This document shows positions 23,108 through 32,179 of a DNA stretch of 64,000 nucleotides, piece after piece (the stretch's first letter is position 1; every line of letters begins with the position of its first letter). Both the position numbers and the translations under genes were made by a program. The DNA is taken from assembly GCA_019635535.1 (NCBI GenBank), contig JAHBZH010000001.1:2260995-2324994 (forward strand). The letters run 5' to 3'. The stretch comes from Sphingomonas sp. Lineage in GTDB: Bacteria; Pseudomonadota; Alphaproteobacteria; Sphingomonadales; Sphingomonadaceae. The notes below the pieces were generated by a model that saw nothing but the letters and a program-made list of their open reading frames with translations, searched no databases and was not told the origin of the DNA.

Positions 23108-23368
23108 TTAGCTTCGCGAGGCGAGTTCGCGCCGCGCCATGAACACGATGAGGCTGGGCGGTTCGGTCGGATCGGTGGCGATCCAGTCGGAGCCGGCGAA
23201 GGCGGCCAGCGCTTCATAATCGGCCGACCATTTGATCAGATCGGTGCGCCGCTCGTCGGTGATATTCTCTTCGTTCAGCGCCCAGCGCTCAAACATTTTG
23301 GACAACGCGACCATCTCCCGATAATCGAGTGTTGCCAGCGCCTGATCGACATCGACATGATGAGTCAT
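23108..23368 (-). CDS. Hypothetical 86-residue protein
   Basis: From ATG 23368 the product reads MTHHVDVDQALATLDYREMV and continues as an acidic helical protein with a Trp-rich middle (RWALNEENITDERRTDLIKWSADYEAL) and end (SLIVFMARRELAS). I do not recognise it. No clear ribosome site is visible, but the codon use is that of a real gene and nothing on the other strand competes. It is divergent from the entericidin gene. Confidence 0.5.
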   Translation of the reverse strand: MTHHVDVDQALATLDYREMVALSKMFERWALNEENITDERRTDLIKWSADYEALAAFAGSDWIATDPTEPPSLIVFMARRELASRS

Positions 23369-23497
23369 CGGCTCGGGCTGGTCCCCCCTCAAATCAATGT
23401 CCCCTCCGCGCCATCGCCCGATAGCGTCCATCCCCGCCCATATTGCGGCACGCGCGAAACGATGCCAGAGATTTCCCGTCTCGATAAGGAAATCGCC

Positions 23498-23617
23498 ATG
23501 CGCACAATCGCTCTCCTGATGGGCGCCGTAATGATCCTCACCGCCTGCAACACGGTGCGCGGCATCGGCCGCGATGTGGAATCGGTCGGCCGTACCGTCT
23601 CCGACACGGCCGACTGA
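23498..23617 (+). CDS. Entericidin-type small lipoprotein
   Basis: The 39-residue protein has a signal peptide and lipobox (MGAVMILTAC), then NTVRGIGRDVESVGRTVSDTAD, the amphipathic helix of entericidin A/B proteins. These are small envelope lipoproteins linked to stress and stationary-phase lysis. AAGGA precedes ATG 23498. Length and motif are typical of alphaproteobacterial copies. Confidence 0.87.
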   Translation: MRTIALLMGAVMILTACNTVRGIGRDVESVGRTVSDTAD

Positions 23618-23703
23618 TCCGGCCGCGGCGGCGCGGCGATAGAACCTCCCGCCGCATCGCGCGTTGTCGCCGTTCAGGGCGCGCTCAGCCCCTGAATGGG
23701 AAG

Positions 23704-24402
23704 ATGCGCACGATGCGAACGACATTGCCATGCCTGGCCCTCGCCGGCCTTGCCGCGCTCGGGCTCGCCGCGCCCGCCGCCGCGCAGGACCGCGATCGCC
23801 CGCTCGGCGATCTGCTCGACGCGCTGCCGGACGACGGGGCCGAAGCGCCCGAAAAGCCGGAGCCCGCCGCGGCGGCGCCCGAACGCCCGTTCGCGCCGCT
23901 GCTGCGTCCGCCGCCGCCCAGGGCTCGCCCCGCTCCCGCGCCGGTCCCCGGCCGGATCGGCACGACCGAGCTGCCCCCCTCCGCCGCCCTCTATCCGGAA
24001 AACGATCCGTCGCCCGCGCCGCCGGCGGGCTTGTCCGGCGATGCGTTGGGCGCTCCGGTCGCCATCGATCCGCCGCCGCCGCCGACCGAGGCCGATCTCG
24101 CCTGGCAGGCGCTGCAGGAGCAGCGCCGCCGGGAGATCAACGCCGTCGAGGCGCCGCTCGTCGCCCGCCTGAACGCACAGGTCGCCGCCGATCAGGAGGC
24201 CGCCCGCCTGCGCGCCGAACAGGACCGGGCCGATTACGAACGGGCGCTGCTCGATCGCGATGCCGAGGCCGCCCGCATCGAGGCCGATCACCGGGCCGCG
24301 ATCGAGGCGCACCGCCGCGCCGTCGCGCGCCAGCGCGCCGCGCATGAGGCCCGCGTCGCCGCCTGCCTCGCCGGCGACCGCGCCGCCTGCGCTCCGCGCT
24401 AG
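23704..24402 (+). CDS. Exported proline-rich and coiled-coil protein
   Basis: The 232-residue protein has a signal peptide (LALAGLAALGLAAPAAAQ) and a Pro/Ala-rich middle of about 90 residues. It ends in a long charged helix (EQRRREINAVEAPLVARLNA and further Ala/Glu/Arg heptads) with two Cys at the end. I do not recognise a family; the layout suggests a periplasmic spacer or cell-wall protein. Its TAG overlaps the GST stop by 3 bp in convergent orientation, so it ends precisely there. Confidence 0.7.
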   Translation: MRTMRTTLPCLALAGLAALGLAAPAAAQDRDRPLGDLLDALPDDGAEAPEKPEPAAAAPERPFAPLLRPPPPRARPAPAPVPGRIGTTELPPSAALYPENDPSPAPPAGLSGDALGAPVAIDPPPPPTEADLAWQALQEQRRREINAVEAPLVARLNAQVAADQEAARLRAEQDRADYERALLDRDAEAARIEADHRAAIEAHRRAVARQRAAHEARVAACLAGDRAACAPR

Positions 24403-25046
24403 GCCGCCATCCGCGTGAGGAAGGCCGTCTCGCGCGCCACCAGCGGCGCGAAGCTCTCCCGCGCCAGCATCGCATCGACCCAGGCCGCCAGCTTCGGCTG
24501 CGTCGCCGGATCGGGCGCGATCCCGAGATGCCGGAAATTGACGAACGGCGCCGCCACCGCGATGTCCGCCAGCGTCAGCCGGTCCGCAACGAGGAACCCG
24601 CTCTCCGGGATCACGCCCTCCAGATAGTCGAGCAGCGGCGGCAATTCCTCCCGCTCGGCCCTGTCCGCCGCCGCCAGGTCGCCCGGCTTGCCGGTCAGCA
24701 TCGGCGCGACGATCCGGTTGAAGAACAGCTTGCGCCCGCATTCGAACAGGATCGTATCCATGAATTCGTCGTACCAGATCGTCCGCGCCCGGTCCTTCGG
24801 ATCGGCCGGGATCAGCTCCGGCGCCGGCTTCAGCGCATCGAGATAGGCGATGATCGCCGAGGAATCGCAGACCCGGAAATCGCCGTCCTGGAGCGCCGGG
24901 ATCTTGCGGAACGGGCTCGCCGCCAGGAAATCCGGATCGTCGGCGCCGGGCACGACCACCTTGCTGTCCACCGCGATGCCCTTCTCGGCGGCGAAGACCA
25001 GCACCTTGCGCACGAACGGCGACAAGGACGAACCATAGACGATCAT
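24399..25046 (-). CDS. Glutathione S-transferase family protein
   Basis: The 215-residue protein has a thioredoxin-like N-terminal domain (MIVYGSSLSPFVRKVLVFAAEKG) with a serine/proline-centred glutathione site, KIPALQDGDFRVCDSSAII (cis-Pro and the Ser-Ser glutamyl contact), and an all-helical C-terminal domain. It would act in the cytoplasm on electrophiles. ATG 25046 is the natural start of the first beta strand. It reads away from the cytochrome gene across a 60-bp gap. Confidence 0.88.
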   Translation of the reverse strand: MIVYGSSLSPFVRKVLVFAAEKGIAVDSKVVVPGADDPDFLAASPFRKIPALQDGDFRVCDSSAIIAYLDALKPAPELIPADPKDRARTIWYDEFMDTILFECGRKLFFNRIVAPMLTGKPGDLAAADRAEREELPPLLDYLEGVIPESGFLVADRLTLADIAVAAPFVNFRHLGIAPDPATQPKLAAWVDAMLARESFAPLVARETAFLTRMAA

Positions 25047-25107
25047 GGCGACGACTCCCCGAGTTTCAGAAGGAAACTCTAGCGTCGGGCTGCTGCGTGC
25101 ACAAATC

Positions 25108-25947
25108 TCACTGCGGCCGGTTCGCCCGCGCAACCAGATAGGCGTGGATCGCGTCGATCTCGCGGTCGGTCAGATGGGCGTAGCGCCCGCGCGCCACCTC
25201 GGCCATCAGCGCGAGCTGCCGCCCGCCCGTCGCCGCGCCGGTGCGCAGCAACTGGCGGAATTCGTCGCGCGAATAGGCGCCGGCGATGACCAGATCGGGC
25301 CGCGCGGCGGCTCCGGGCGCGGGCGGCGGCCCGCCCTGCAGGTTCATGCCATGGCATTCGGCGCAGGTCGCGCGCACCATGTAGCGCGCCCAGTCATGCG
25401 ATCCGTCGAGCGCCGGCGGCCCCTGCTCGCGCTCCTCGCGCACATGCTGCGCGGCGGGCTTCACCTGGCCGGCGTCGATCATCTGGCGCCCGGCGGGGCC
25501 CAGCACCATCCGGGGATGCGCCTCGCCGGCCGGCGGCACGGTGCGCAGCCAGGCGATCAGCGGCGCCATGTCGGCCTCGCTCAGCTGCGTGAACAGGCTC
25601 GACGGCATCTCCCACAGGTCCGATCCGTCCGGCCGCGTCCCTTCGCGCAACGCCTGTTCGAGCTGCGCGTCGCTATAGCCCGGCAAGGCGCGGGTGAGAT
25701 TGGACGTGAACAGCACGGCCAGCGCCGGCTCCTCGATCCATGGCCCGCCGGTCAGGTCGTCGCCATGGCAGCCCATGCAGCCGAGCACGCGCGCCATCCG
25801 CTCGCCATGGGCCAGTTGCGCGTCCGGCGCTGCTCCGGCCGCCATCTCGAATTGCGGCGCGGACGGCGCCTCGGCCGTCGCGTTGCCGTCCGCGCCGCCG
25901 CAGGCGGTCAACATCACCGCCGCCAGGATCGGGATCGTCCGTCTCAT
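25108..25947 (-). CDS. Di-haem cytochrome c lipoprotein
   Basis: The 279-residue exported protein begins with a lipobox (ILAAVMLTACGG) and holds two haem c sites: VLGCMGCHGDDLTGG in the first half and RATCAECHGMNLQGG in the second. Each is followed by a helix of the type LEQALREGTRPDG and a late Met ligand region. Such proteins pass electrons to a periplasmic or membrane partner. The start overlaps the stop of the DUF418 gene as ATGA, so both are one transcript. The redox partner is not visible. Confidence 0.87.
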   Translation of the reverse strand: MRRTIPILAAVMLTACGGADGNATAEAPSAPQFEMAAGAAPDAQLAHGERMARVLGCMGCHGDDLTGGPWIEEPALAVLFTSNLTRALPGYSDAQLEQALREGTRPDGSDLWEMPSSLFTQLSEADMAPLIAWLRTVPPAGEAHPRMVLGPAGRQMIDAGQVKPAAQHVREEREQGPPALDGSHDWARYMVRATCAECHGMNLQGGPPPAPGAAARPDLVIAGAYSRDEFRQLLRTGAATGGRQLALMAEVARGRYAHLTDREIDAIHAYLVARANRPQ

Positions 25948-27281
25948 GCCGCTTCCCTCCTTATCGGCGGGCGCTGCAGATAAGTGAGCCAGCGCCACAG
26001 CCATTCCAGCGGACCGAAGCGGAACCAGTACAGCCACAACATGCTGAACCCGATCTGGAACGCCCAGATGCCCGCCACGACATAGTAGAGCTGGTACCGT
26101 TCGAGCTGGCCGAACCAGCCGAGCCCGACGAACAGCACCAGCGCGATCGCCGAGTGCATCAGGTAATTGGTGAAGGCCATCTGCCCGACCGCGGCGAAGG
26201 CGCGGCGGATGAAGCCGAGCATGCCAGATCGCACGAACAGCAGCAGCGCGCCCAGATGCCCGATCGTCATCGCCAGCCGGCCGAGATCGTAGCTGACATT
26301 GGCCTGGGCGAAGGCGAGCGCGCCGAACTGGTGATCGATGATCCAGCGCGTCTCCAGGAAATTCACCGTCAGCCCGACGGCATAGCCCCCCGCCATCATC
26401 GCCACATACAGCCCCGTCCGCCGCTCCAGCGTCAGCACACCCGCCCGGAACAATCCCATTCCAATTAGCATCATACCGAACACATCGAAGAAGAACCGGT
26501 AGGTGCCCCAGGTCTGCCACATGAGGTTGATCTGCCGCGCTCGTTCGAACGCGGACCAATAGCCCGCCTGCATCCGCGCATCGACGGCGGCGACATTTTC
26601 CGGCACGGCCTGAAACGACGCGCGCGCGTCCTCCCAGGCATAGATGGCCTGCTCCTGCTTCGTGGTGAGCGCGTTACCGGCGTCGAGCTGCAATTGCGCC
26701 GCCTCGCCGGCATCATGCTTGCGCAGCATCTCCAAACTGTCGTGCAGGTTCCACAGCGCCGCGAGCAGCAGCACGAACGCGCCCGTCGCCAGCAGCCAGC
26801 GCGCGGACAGCTTTCGGAACGGGAAGAGCGCCAACGCGGCAATGCCATAGGCGTAGAGGATATCGCCCCACCAGAGCAGCACATAGGCGTTCACGAAGCC
26901 GAAGCCAATCAGCCACAGATTGCGCCGCATGTAGATGTCCGCCGCATCGCCCCGCCCCGCCGCTTCCAGCCGCGAGACGAGCAGGATCGCGCTCGCGCCG
27001 AACAGCATCGAGAAGAGCGCGCGCTGCGTGCCCTCGACGCCGATCTGCATGACGATCCACACCAGCAGGTTCGCACCCTCGGCACCGCCCGCATTCATCG
27101 GATTGAGTTGCGCGTCGGCCAGTCCGAAGCCGACGATGTTGATCAGGAGGATGCCGAGCAGGGCGACGCCGCGCACGAAGTCCAGTGCCTCGATCCGCCG
27201 CGCCGCCGGCGCCGCGCGGGAGGTCGGCGCGACCGGGATCCGCGTCGCTTCCACGCCGTCGGCCGCTATGACGCTCGCCAT
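25944..27281 (-). CDS. DUF418 membrane protein (YeiB-like)
   Basis: The 445-residue protein has about ten membrane helices. It begins RRIEALDFVRGVALLGILLINI, the mark of the DUF418/YeiB and acyltransferase-3-like group, and ends with the DUF418 section (GRLAMTIGHLGALLLFVRSG, then FTNYLMHSAIA and PLEWLWRWLTYLQRPPIRR). Function is not established for the family. It is followed directly by the di-haem cytochrome gene, which suggests they are co-expressed. ATG 27281 is preferred over an upstream ATG at 27332. Confidence 0.87.
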   Translation of the reverse strand: MASVIAADGVEATRIPVAPTSRAAPAARRIEALDFVRGVALLGILLINIVGFGLADAQLNPMNAGGAEGANLLVWIVMQIGVEGTQRALFSMLFGASAILLVSRLEAAGRGDAADIYMRRNLWLIGFGFVNAYVLLWWGDILYAYGIAALALFPFRKLSARWLLATGAFVLLLAALWNLHDSLEMLRKHDAGEAAQLQLDAGNALTTKQEQAIYAWEDARASFQAVPENVAAVDARMQAGYWSAFERARQINLMWQTWGTYRFFFDVFGMMLIGMGLFRAGVLTLERRTGLYVAMMAGGYAVGLTVNFLETRWIIDHQFGALAFAQANVSYDLGRLAMTIGHLGALLLFVRSGMLGFIRRAFAAVGQMAFTNYLMHSAIALVLFVGLGWFGQLERYQLYYVVAGIWAFQIGFSMLWLYWFRFGPLEWLWRWLTYLQRPPIRREAA

Positions 27282-27348
27282 CGTCCCTCCCCGCCCCTGC
27301 CTGCTTTTCAACCGGGATCGTTCCGGCGACAAGATGAAATCCGCGCAG

Positions 27349-27852
27349 TCACCGCATCCGGTAATGGTCCGCCAGCCGGTCGAGTGCGAAGGTCAGCACA
27401 ATGCGCCCGGCCCGCGCCGGCCAACCCAGCGCCCGCTCCGCGTCGCGCATCCCTTCCCCGGCGCAGACGATCCGCCAGAGAATGTCGTTCAATCCCGGTC
27501 CAACCGCCGCGACCGCCGCTTCGAAACGGCGCTTTGCCGCGAGCTGCGCGGTAGTGGGATCGAGCGCGGGCGGCGCAGCGCCCCGCGCGCGCGATGCAGG
27601 TGCCGCGTCCCAGCGCATCGTCACCGACGGCGCGAGCTGGGCGCGCTCCCAGTCGGCGCGAAGCTGCTCGCCGGCGTCGAACTGGCGGTCGCTCACCAAT
27701 CCGCGCGCCCTCAGCCAGCCCAGCGGGGATTCGGCGATGTTGACGGTCACGCTCCGCGCGGGGCCGGCGCGGCCCTTCTTCGGCGGCGTCTTCGCAGTCT
27801 GCTCCGCGCCGTCGCGCGGCAACGCCCGTTCCGCCAGCAGCCTGTTTCTCAT
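27349..27852 (-). CDS. DUF6456 family protein
   Basis: The 167-residue protein carries ESPLGWLRARGLVSDRQFDAGEQLRADWERA at its centre and GPGLNDILWRIVCAGEGMRDAERALGWPARAGRIVLTFALDRLADHY at the end, the DUF6456 pattern of alphaproteobacteria (a helix-turn-helix-like domain of unknown role). It is divergent from the XRE regulator gene, with a shared 110-bp region holding a palindrome. It may be a partner regulator. Confidence 0.8.
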   Translation of the reverse strand: MRNRLLAERALPRDGAEQTAKTPPKKGRAGPARSVTVNIAESPLGWLRARGLVSDRQFDAGEQLRADWERAQLAPSVTMRWDAAPASRARGAAPPALDPTTAQLAAKRRFEAAVAAVGPGLNDILWRIVCAGEGMRDAERALGWPARAGRIVLTFALDRLADHYRMR

Positions 27853-27919
27853 GCCTCTCTCCAGATCGAATCGATGCGGTTTTCTCTTGCCATTCCGGCG
27901 TGACTGTAGGAAAGTGAAT

Positions 27920-27932
27920 AACCGTATCGGTT
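27920..27932. promoter_or_regulatory. Palindrome between DUF6456 and XRE genes
   Basis: AACCGTATCGGTT, with 5-bp arms around three bases, lies 31 bp before the XRE start and 68 bp before the DUF6456 start. It is a plausible autoregulatory operator for the XRE protein. No binding data exist here. Confidence 0.5.
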
Positions 27933-27962
27933 CAAATATTATCGGATCGAAGGGACGAACAG

Positions 27963-28526
27963 ATGATCACCCGCATCCGCGAGGTGCGCCGCGCCCGCAA
28001 GCTGACGCTCCAGGACGTCGCCGACCGCTGCGATCCGCCGACCACGCCGCAGACGATCGGCCGGCTGGAGACCGGCATGCGCACCGTCTCCGTCGGCTGG
28101 CTGAACCGCATTGCCGCCGCGCTCGGCGTCGAGGCGTCGGACCTCGTCCAACTGCCCGAGCGCGCCGACGTGCCGGTCGCCGCGACACTCGACCATGAGG
28201 GCGCCCACGCTCCCCGCCGCGAAGGCGTGGTGGTGCCGCCGCAGACCGCGCCGGGGCTGGTCGCGATGACGGTCTCGTCCGGCGTCGGCGACTATCGCAG
28301 CGGCGACGAGATCTGGCTCGCCCGCCTTGCGCCCGAGCAATTTTCCGGCGCGCTCAATCGCGACCTCCTCGTCCCCCGCCCCGCCGGCCGCTTCCTGTTC
28401 GGCCGCCTGATCGGGCGGGAGGATGGGAAGCTCCACATCCTGCCGCCGGGCGCGGGAGGCCGCCAGACGGTCGTCGCCGATCCCCCCTGGGCGGCGGTGG
28501 CGGTGAAGCTGATCCGGAGTCTCTAG
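27963..28526 (+). CDS. XRE-family regulator with S24-like C-terminal domain
   Basis: The 187-residue protein starts with a Cro/C1-type HTH (ITRIREVRRARKLTLQDVADR, then TPQTIGRLETGMRTVSVGWLNRIAAALGV). It ends with a beta-rich domain resembling LexA/S24 folds (SGDEIWLARLAPEQF, GRFLFGRLIGREDGKLHILPPG). No catalytic Ser-Lys pair stands out, so it is likely a non-cleaving regulator. The next gene starts 2 bp after its stop. Confidence 0.82.
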   Translation: MITRIREVRRARKLTLQDVADRCDPPTTPQTIGRLETGMRTVSVGWLNRIAAALGVEASDLVQLPERADVPVAATLDHEGAHAPRREGVVVPPQTAPGLVAMTVSSGVGDYRSGDEIWLARLAPEQFSGALNRDLLVPRPAGRFLFGRLIGREDGKLHILPPGAGGRQTVVADPPWAAVAVKLIRSL

Positions 28527-28528
28527 AA

Positions 28529-29107
28529 ATGGGATCGACACGCCGCATCGCCATGACCATCGCAGCGCTGGCCGCGTCCGGCGCCGCGCAGGCGCAGCCG
28601 AACGCGGGCTTCTGTGCCGATCTGCAAGCGATCGTCGCGGCCGGACGGGAGACGCCGCCTTTCGCTTCGCTGCCGAACTGGAGCCGGAACGGCCGCCCGA
28701 TGCTCGCCTTCGAGCTGTGCGGCACCAATCCGGATAACGACGGTAGCCTCCACTTCGTTTGCACGAGATACGATCCGGCGCGACTGTCCGCACCGCCGGG
28801 ACTCGGTTTGAGCGGAACGCTCGATTACCTGGCCTCCCGGATCGAGCTTTGCCTGCCGCTTGCCACTCGGACGCGCGACGAGCGTCCGATCATGAACCCA
28901 CGCGCCCGACAGCGCATCCAGTCCTGGGAGGATCATGTCATCGACGTCCACCTCGATGGCCTGCGGTTCAGCGTCACTCTTACCGTCAGGCCGCGCTTCA
29001 CATGGCTGGAGCTCCAGGCCTACGATGTCGCGCTGCGCGAGGCATATCTCGCGGCGCAGGCGGAAAGGTGGCGTCAGGCCCGCGAGGCGGCGGACGAACG
29101 GGATTGA
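28529..29107 (+). CDS. Exported hypothetical protein
   Basis: The 192-residue protein has a signal peptide (MTIAALAASGAAQA, after a basic start) and a mature part with four cysteines spaced for two disulfides (FCADLQ, FELCGTN, HFVCTRY, IELCLPL). I do not recognise its family. It starts 2 bp after the XRE regulator and may be its target or co-regulated partner. Confidence 0.7.
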   Translation: MGSTRRIAMTIAALAASGAAQAQPNAGFCADLQAIVAAGRETPPFASLPNWSRNGRPMLAFELCGTNPDNDGSLHFVCTRYDPARLSAPPGLGLSGTLDYLASRIELCLPLATRTRDERPIMNPRARQRIQSWEDHVIDVHLDGLRFSVTLTVRPRFTWLELQAYDVALREAYLAAQAERWRQAREAADERD

Positions 29108-29123
29108 CCGCTGATCGATGCCC

Positions 29124-29199
29124 TGGTGGGCGCTGACGGGCTCGAACCGCCGACCCTCTCGGTGTAAACGAGATGCTCTACCAACTGAGCTAAGCGCCC
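29124..29199 (-). tRNA. tRNA-Val (anticodon TAC)
   Basis: The 76-base cloverleaf has acceptor arms GGGCGCT and AGCGCCC, D arm GCTC-AGTTGGTA-GAGC, anticodon arm TCTCG-TTTACAC-CGAGA with anticodon TAC, T arm GGCGG-TTCGAGC-CCGTC (one G-T pair), and an encoded CCA end. It lies in the short gap between the exported-protein gene and a winged-helix regulator gene. Confidence 0.96.
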
Positions 29200-29233
29200 T
29201 CGGCCGCCCCCCTGCCACCAAGCGTTGCGGCGG

Positions 29234-30154
29234 TCAAATCGCTGCGGGCGCGATCCTTTGCGCGGCGCGCAGATAGGCGGCCATCGATCGCGCCGCGTCG
29301 TCCGACAGTTCGATGAACACCCGCCGGCCGTCCCGCGGATCGGCGGAGCGGAGGAAGATACCCCGATCGGTCAGCGCCTTGATCCACCTGAGCGCCGTCG
29401 TCGCTGGCACGGCGGCGGCGATGCACAGGCTGGAGACGGCGACCCGGCTCTGCTCGATCCGCGCCGCCATCAGATCGAGCAGCATGTCCCAGGCCGGATC
29501 GGCGAACAGGTCGCCCCGGAAGAACTGATCGCGCAGCCGCCGGGCGCGGATGATCGCGCGGATCGCGGCGGCGTCCGTGAACGGTTCCTCGTCCGTCAGC
29601 GCCCGCGCCCGCTCCGGCCCGGCCTCGTCCTCGTCGGAAAGCGAGGCAAGGATGCCGGCGATCCGCCCGACTTCCTCGGAAAGCTGGTGCAGCAGGGCAT
29701 GCTGCATCAGCCCTTCGCCTTCCCGGCCGATATCGTGCAACCGCTCGCGCCGGCGCGGCGCGGCCAGCATCAACGCCAGCCGGCGCTCGGCCTCGCCCGG
29801 ATCGGCGAGATGAGCGATGGCGGGATGGAAGACGTGCGCGGCGATCAGATCGATCATCGCCGCCGGCGCGGCGATGATGCCCGCATGGCCCTGTTCGGCT
29901 CGTTCCTGCATCCGCGCCAGCAGCTCAGGCAGCGTCGGATCGGCCCGTGCCGCGTCGAGGTCGACATAGATCGGCGCGGCGGGGAGCCTCCCCAGACAGG
30001 CGGGAGCCTCGGCGACCGGCGCCGCGGCGGCGACGCGGTAGCCAGCCTCCCCGGCGAGATCGCGCGCACGCTCTAATATCCCCGCGTCGTCTGCGAAGAC
30101 AAGGATCGACGGATCGTCGCGATATTCGATCATGTTCAGAACATCCCGCGCCAT
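29234..30154 (-). CDS. Winged-helix (MarR-like) regulator with receiver-like N-terminal domain
   Basis: In this 306-residue protein the first 140 residues alternate strands and helices like a response-regulator fold (SILVFADDAGILERARDLAG, APIYVDLDAARAD) without a clear phosphorylation pocket. The C-terminal 100 residues are a winged helix: DLMAARIEQSRVAVSSLCIAAAVPATTALRWIKALTDRGIFLRSADPRDGRRVFIELS, as in MarR-type proteins. It looks like a DNA-binding regulator of sphingomonads whose signal is unknown. ATG 30154 has a G-rich site upstream; ATG 30133 is an alternative. Confidence 0.75.
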   Translation of the reverse strand: MARDVLNMIEYRDDPSILVFADDAGILERARDLAGEAGYRVAAAAPVAEAPACLGRLPAAPIYVDLDAARADPTLPELLARMQERAEQGHAGIIAAPAAMIDLIAAHVFHPAIAHLADPGEAERRLALMLAAPRRRERLHDIGREGEGLMQHALLHQLSEEVGRIAGILASLSDEDEAGPERARALTDEEPFTDAAAIRAIIRARRLRDQFFRGDLFADPAWDMLLDLMAARIEQSRVAVSSLCIAAAVPATTALRWIKALTDRGIFLRSADPRDGRRVFIELSDDAARSMAAYLRAAQRIAPAAI

Positions 30155-30424
30155 CTTGTCGCCCCCACCGTAATTCCATGACGGCGACGATTGCCCGCAA
30201 TCTTGCCGAGATGAATCGGTTTCGGCTCCGAAGCGGAGTTGTCTTTAACCATGTAGCGGCTTTGATTGTCAGCCTATTTCGCTGACCGGCGCGCGATCGC
30301 GCCGTGCGCCAAGTCCATTTCGGACCCAGCAAGGAACGTCCCATTCCGGCTTCAGTCGCGCCAAAGCGCTGCTTCTGTCGCGCAACCCCGTCCGTTTCGG
30401 ATGAAGTTCGGACCGTTCGCGGAC

Positions 30425-31837
30425 CTAGCCCATCGCCTTGACGATCTCCTCGACCATCTTCTTGGCGTCGGCGAGCAGCATCATCGTGTTGTCGCGGTAG
30501 AAAAGCTCGTTATCGACGCCGGCATAACCGACGCCGCCCATCGAGCGCTTCACGAACAGCACCGTCTTGGCTTTCTCCACGTCGAGCACCGGCATACCGT
30601 AGATCGGCGAGGACTTGTCGGTCTTGGCCGCCGGATTGGTCACGTCGTTGGCACCGATCACGAAAGCGACGTCGGCCCGGCTGAAATCGGAGTTGATGTC
30701 CTCCAGCTCGAACACCTCGTCATAGGGCACGTTCGCCTCGGCAAGCAGGACGTTCATATGGCCCGGCATGCGGCCCGCGACCGGGTGGATCGCATATTTG
30801 ACGTTCACGCCCTCATGCTTCAGCAGATCGGCCATCTCGCGCAGCGCATGCTGCGCCTGGGCAACCGCCATGCCGTAGCCGGGCGCGATCACGACCAGCT
30901 CGGCCTGCTTCATCAGGAAGGCGGCGTCCTCGGCGGAGCCGCGCTTCCACGGCCGGTCGATCGCCTCGGCCGCGCCCGCCGCCGTCTCGCCGCCGCCGAA
31001 GCCGCCGGCGATGACGGAGATGAAGTTGCGGTTCATCGCCCGGCACATGATGTAGGAGAGGATCGCGCCGGAGGAGCCGACCAGCGCGCCGGTGATGATC
31101 ATCGCGCTGTTCTGCAGCGTGAAGCCCATCGCGGCGGCGGCCCAGCCCGAATAGCTGTTCAGCATCGAGACGACGACCGGCATGTCCGCGCCGCCGATCG
31201 GGATGATCAGCAGGAAGCCGATCGCGAAGGCGAGGCCGGTGAGCGTCCAGAAGATCCAGGGGCTCTGGTCCTGCGTGAAATAGGCGGTGAGGCCGAGGAT
31301 CGCGGCCAGCGTGCCGAGATTGATGACATGCCTGAGCGGCAGGATGATCGGCTTGCCCGACATGTTGCCGTTCAATTTGAGGAAGGCGATCACCGATCCG
31401 GAGAAGGTGATCGCGCCGATCGCCGAGCCCAGCCCCATCTCGACCCGGCTGACCGGGAAGATCGTACCGGCCGCGTCGGCGATGCCGAAGGCGATGGGAT
31501 TGAGGAACGCGGCCGCCGCCACCGCCACGGCGGCGAGGCCGACCAGGCTGTGGAAGGCGGCGACGAGCTGCGGCATCGCCGTCATCGCGATGCGTCGCGC
31601 AGTGACGAGGCCGATGGCGCCGCCGATCGCGATGGCGGCGGCGATCTCCCACAGGCCGGCGATCTCGTGCGTCGCCAGCGTGACGCCCACCGCGATCGCC
31701 ATGCCGATCATGCCGAAGCGGTTGCCGGCGCGCGAGCTTTCCGGGCTGGACAGCCCGCGCAGCGCGAGGATGAAGCAGACGCCCGCCACCAGATAGGCGA
31801 GCATCACCCAGGCGGGCAAAACGGCGGTCTCATGCAT
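30425..31837 (-). CDS. pntB: NAD(P) transhydrogenase subunit beta
   Basis: The 470-residue inner-membrane protein has nine or so membrane helices, then the NADP-binding domain III with GYGMAVAQAQHALREMADLLK, VAGRMPGHMNVLLAEANVPY and FVIGANDVTNPAA. Together with the alpha subunits it uses the proton gradient to reduce NADP with NADH. It is the last gene of the operon, 42 bp after the pntAB-type gene. The family match is very strong along the full length. Confidence 0.95.
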   Translation of the reverse strand: MHETAVLPAWVMLAYLVAGVCFILALRGLSSPESSRAGNRFGMIGMAIAVGVTLATHEIAGLWEIAAAIAIGGAIGLVTARRIAMTAMPQLVAAFHSLVGLAAVAVAAAAFLNPIAFGIADAAGTIFPVSRVEMGLGSAIGAITFSGSVIAFLKLNGNMSGKPIILPLRHVINLGTLAAILGLTAYFTQDQSPWIFWTLTGLAFAIGFLLIIPIGGADMPVVVSMLNSYSGWAAAAMGFTLQNSAMIITGALVGSSGAILSYIMCRAMNRNFISVIAGGFGGGETAAGAAEAIDRPWKRGSAEDAAFLMKQAELVVIAPGYGMAVAQAQHALREMADLLKHEGVNVKYAIHPVAGRMPGHMNVLLAEANVPYDEVFELEDINSDFSRADVAFVIGANDVTNPAAKTDKSSPIYGMPVLDVEKAKTVLFVKRSMGGVGYAGVDNELFYRDNTMMLLADAKKMVEEIVKAMG

Positions 31838-31879
31838 GGCCGGTATTTCCCCCTTCGCGCATCAGGCGGTTCGTCCCCC

Positions 31880-32167
31880 TCACCCCTTGCGCTCCTTCTT
31901 CTTGTACATGGCGAGCATCCGCGCCGTGACGGCGAAGCCGCCGAAGATGTTGACGCTCGCCATCACGATCGCCGCCAGCCCCAGCCATTTCGCGCTCGGG
32001 CTGCCCCCCGCCATCGCCGCGATCAGCGCGCCGACGATGATCACCGATGAAATGGCGTTGGTGACGCTCATCAGCGGCGTGTGCAGCGCCGGCGTCACCG
32101 ACCAGACGACATAATAGCCGACGAAGCAGGACAGCACGAAGATCGACAGGATGGTGATGAAGTCCAC
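31880..32167 (-). CDS. pntAB: NAD(P) transhydrogenase subunit alpha, membrane part
   Basis: The 95-residue protein with three membrane helices (FITILSIFVLSCFVGYYVVW, PLMSVTNAISSVIIVGALIA, LGLAAIVMASVNIFGGFAV) is the split alpha-2 subunit found in alphaproteobacteria, where E. coli has one fused PntA. Its basic end (YKKKERKG) faces the cytoplasm. It lies 12 bp after the lipoprotein gene and before pntB. Confidence 0.93.
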   Translation of the reverse strand: MDFITILSIFVLSCFVGYYVVWSVTPALHTPLMSVTNAISSVIIVGALIAAMAGGSPSAKWLGLAAIVMASVNIFGGFAVTARMLAMYKKKERKG

Positions 32168-32179
32168 TGCGCTTCCCCC

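Noticed and set aside
25108-26559. A long fusion of the cytochrome c with an upstream segment
   Set aside because: The upstream part overlaps the DUF418 gene in another frame; the lipobox start at 25947 with ATGA overlap is the true start.
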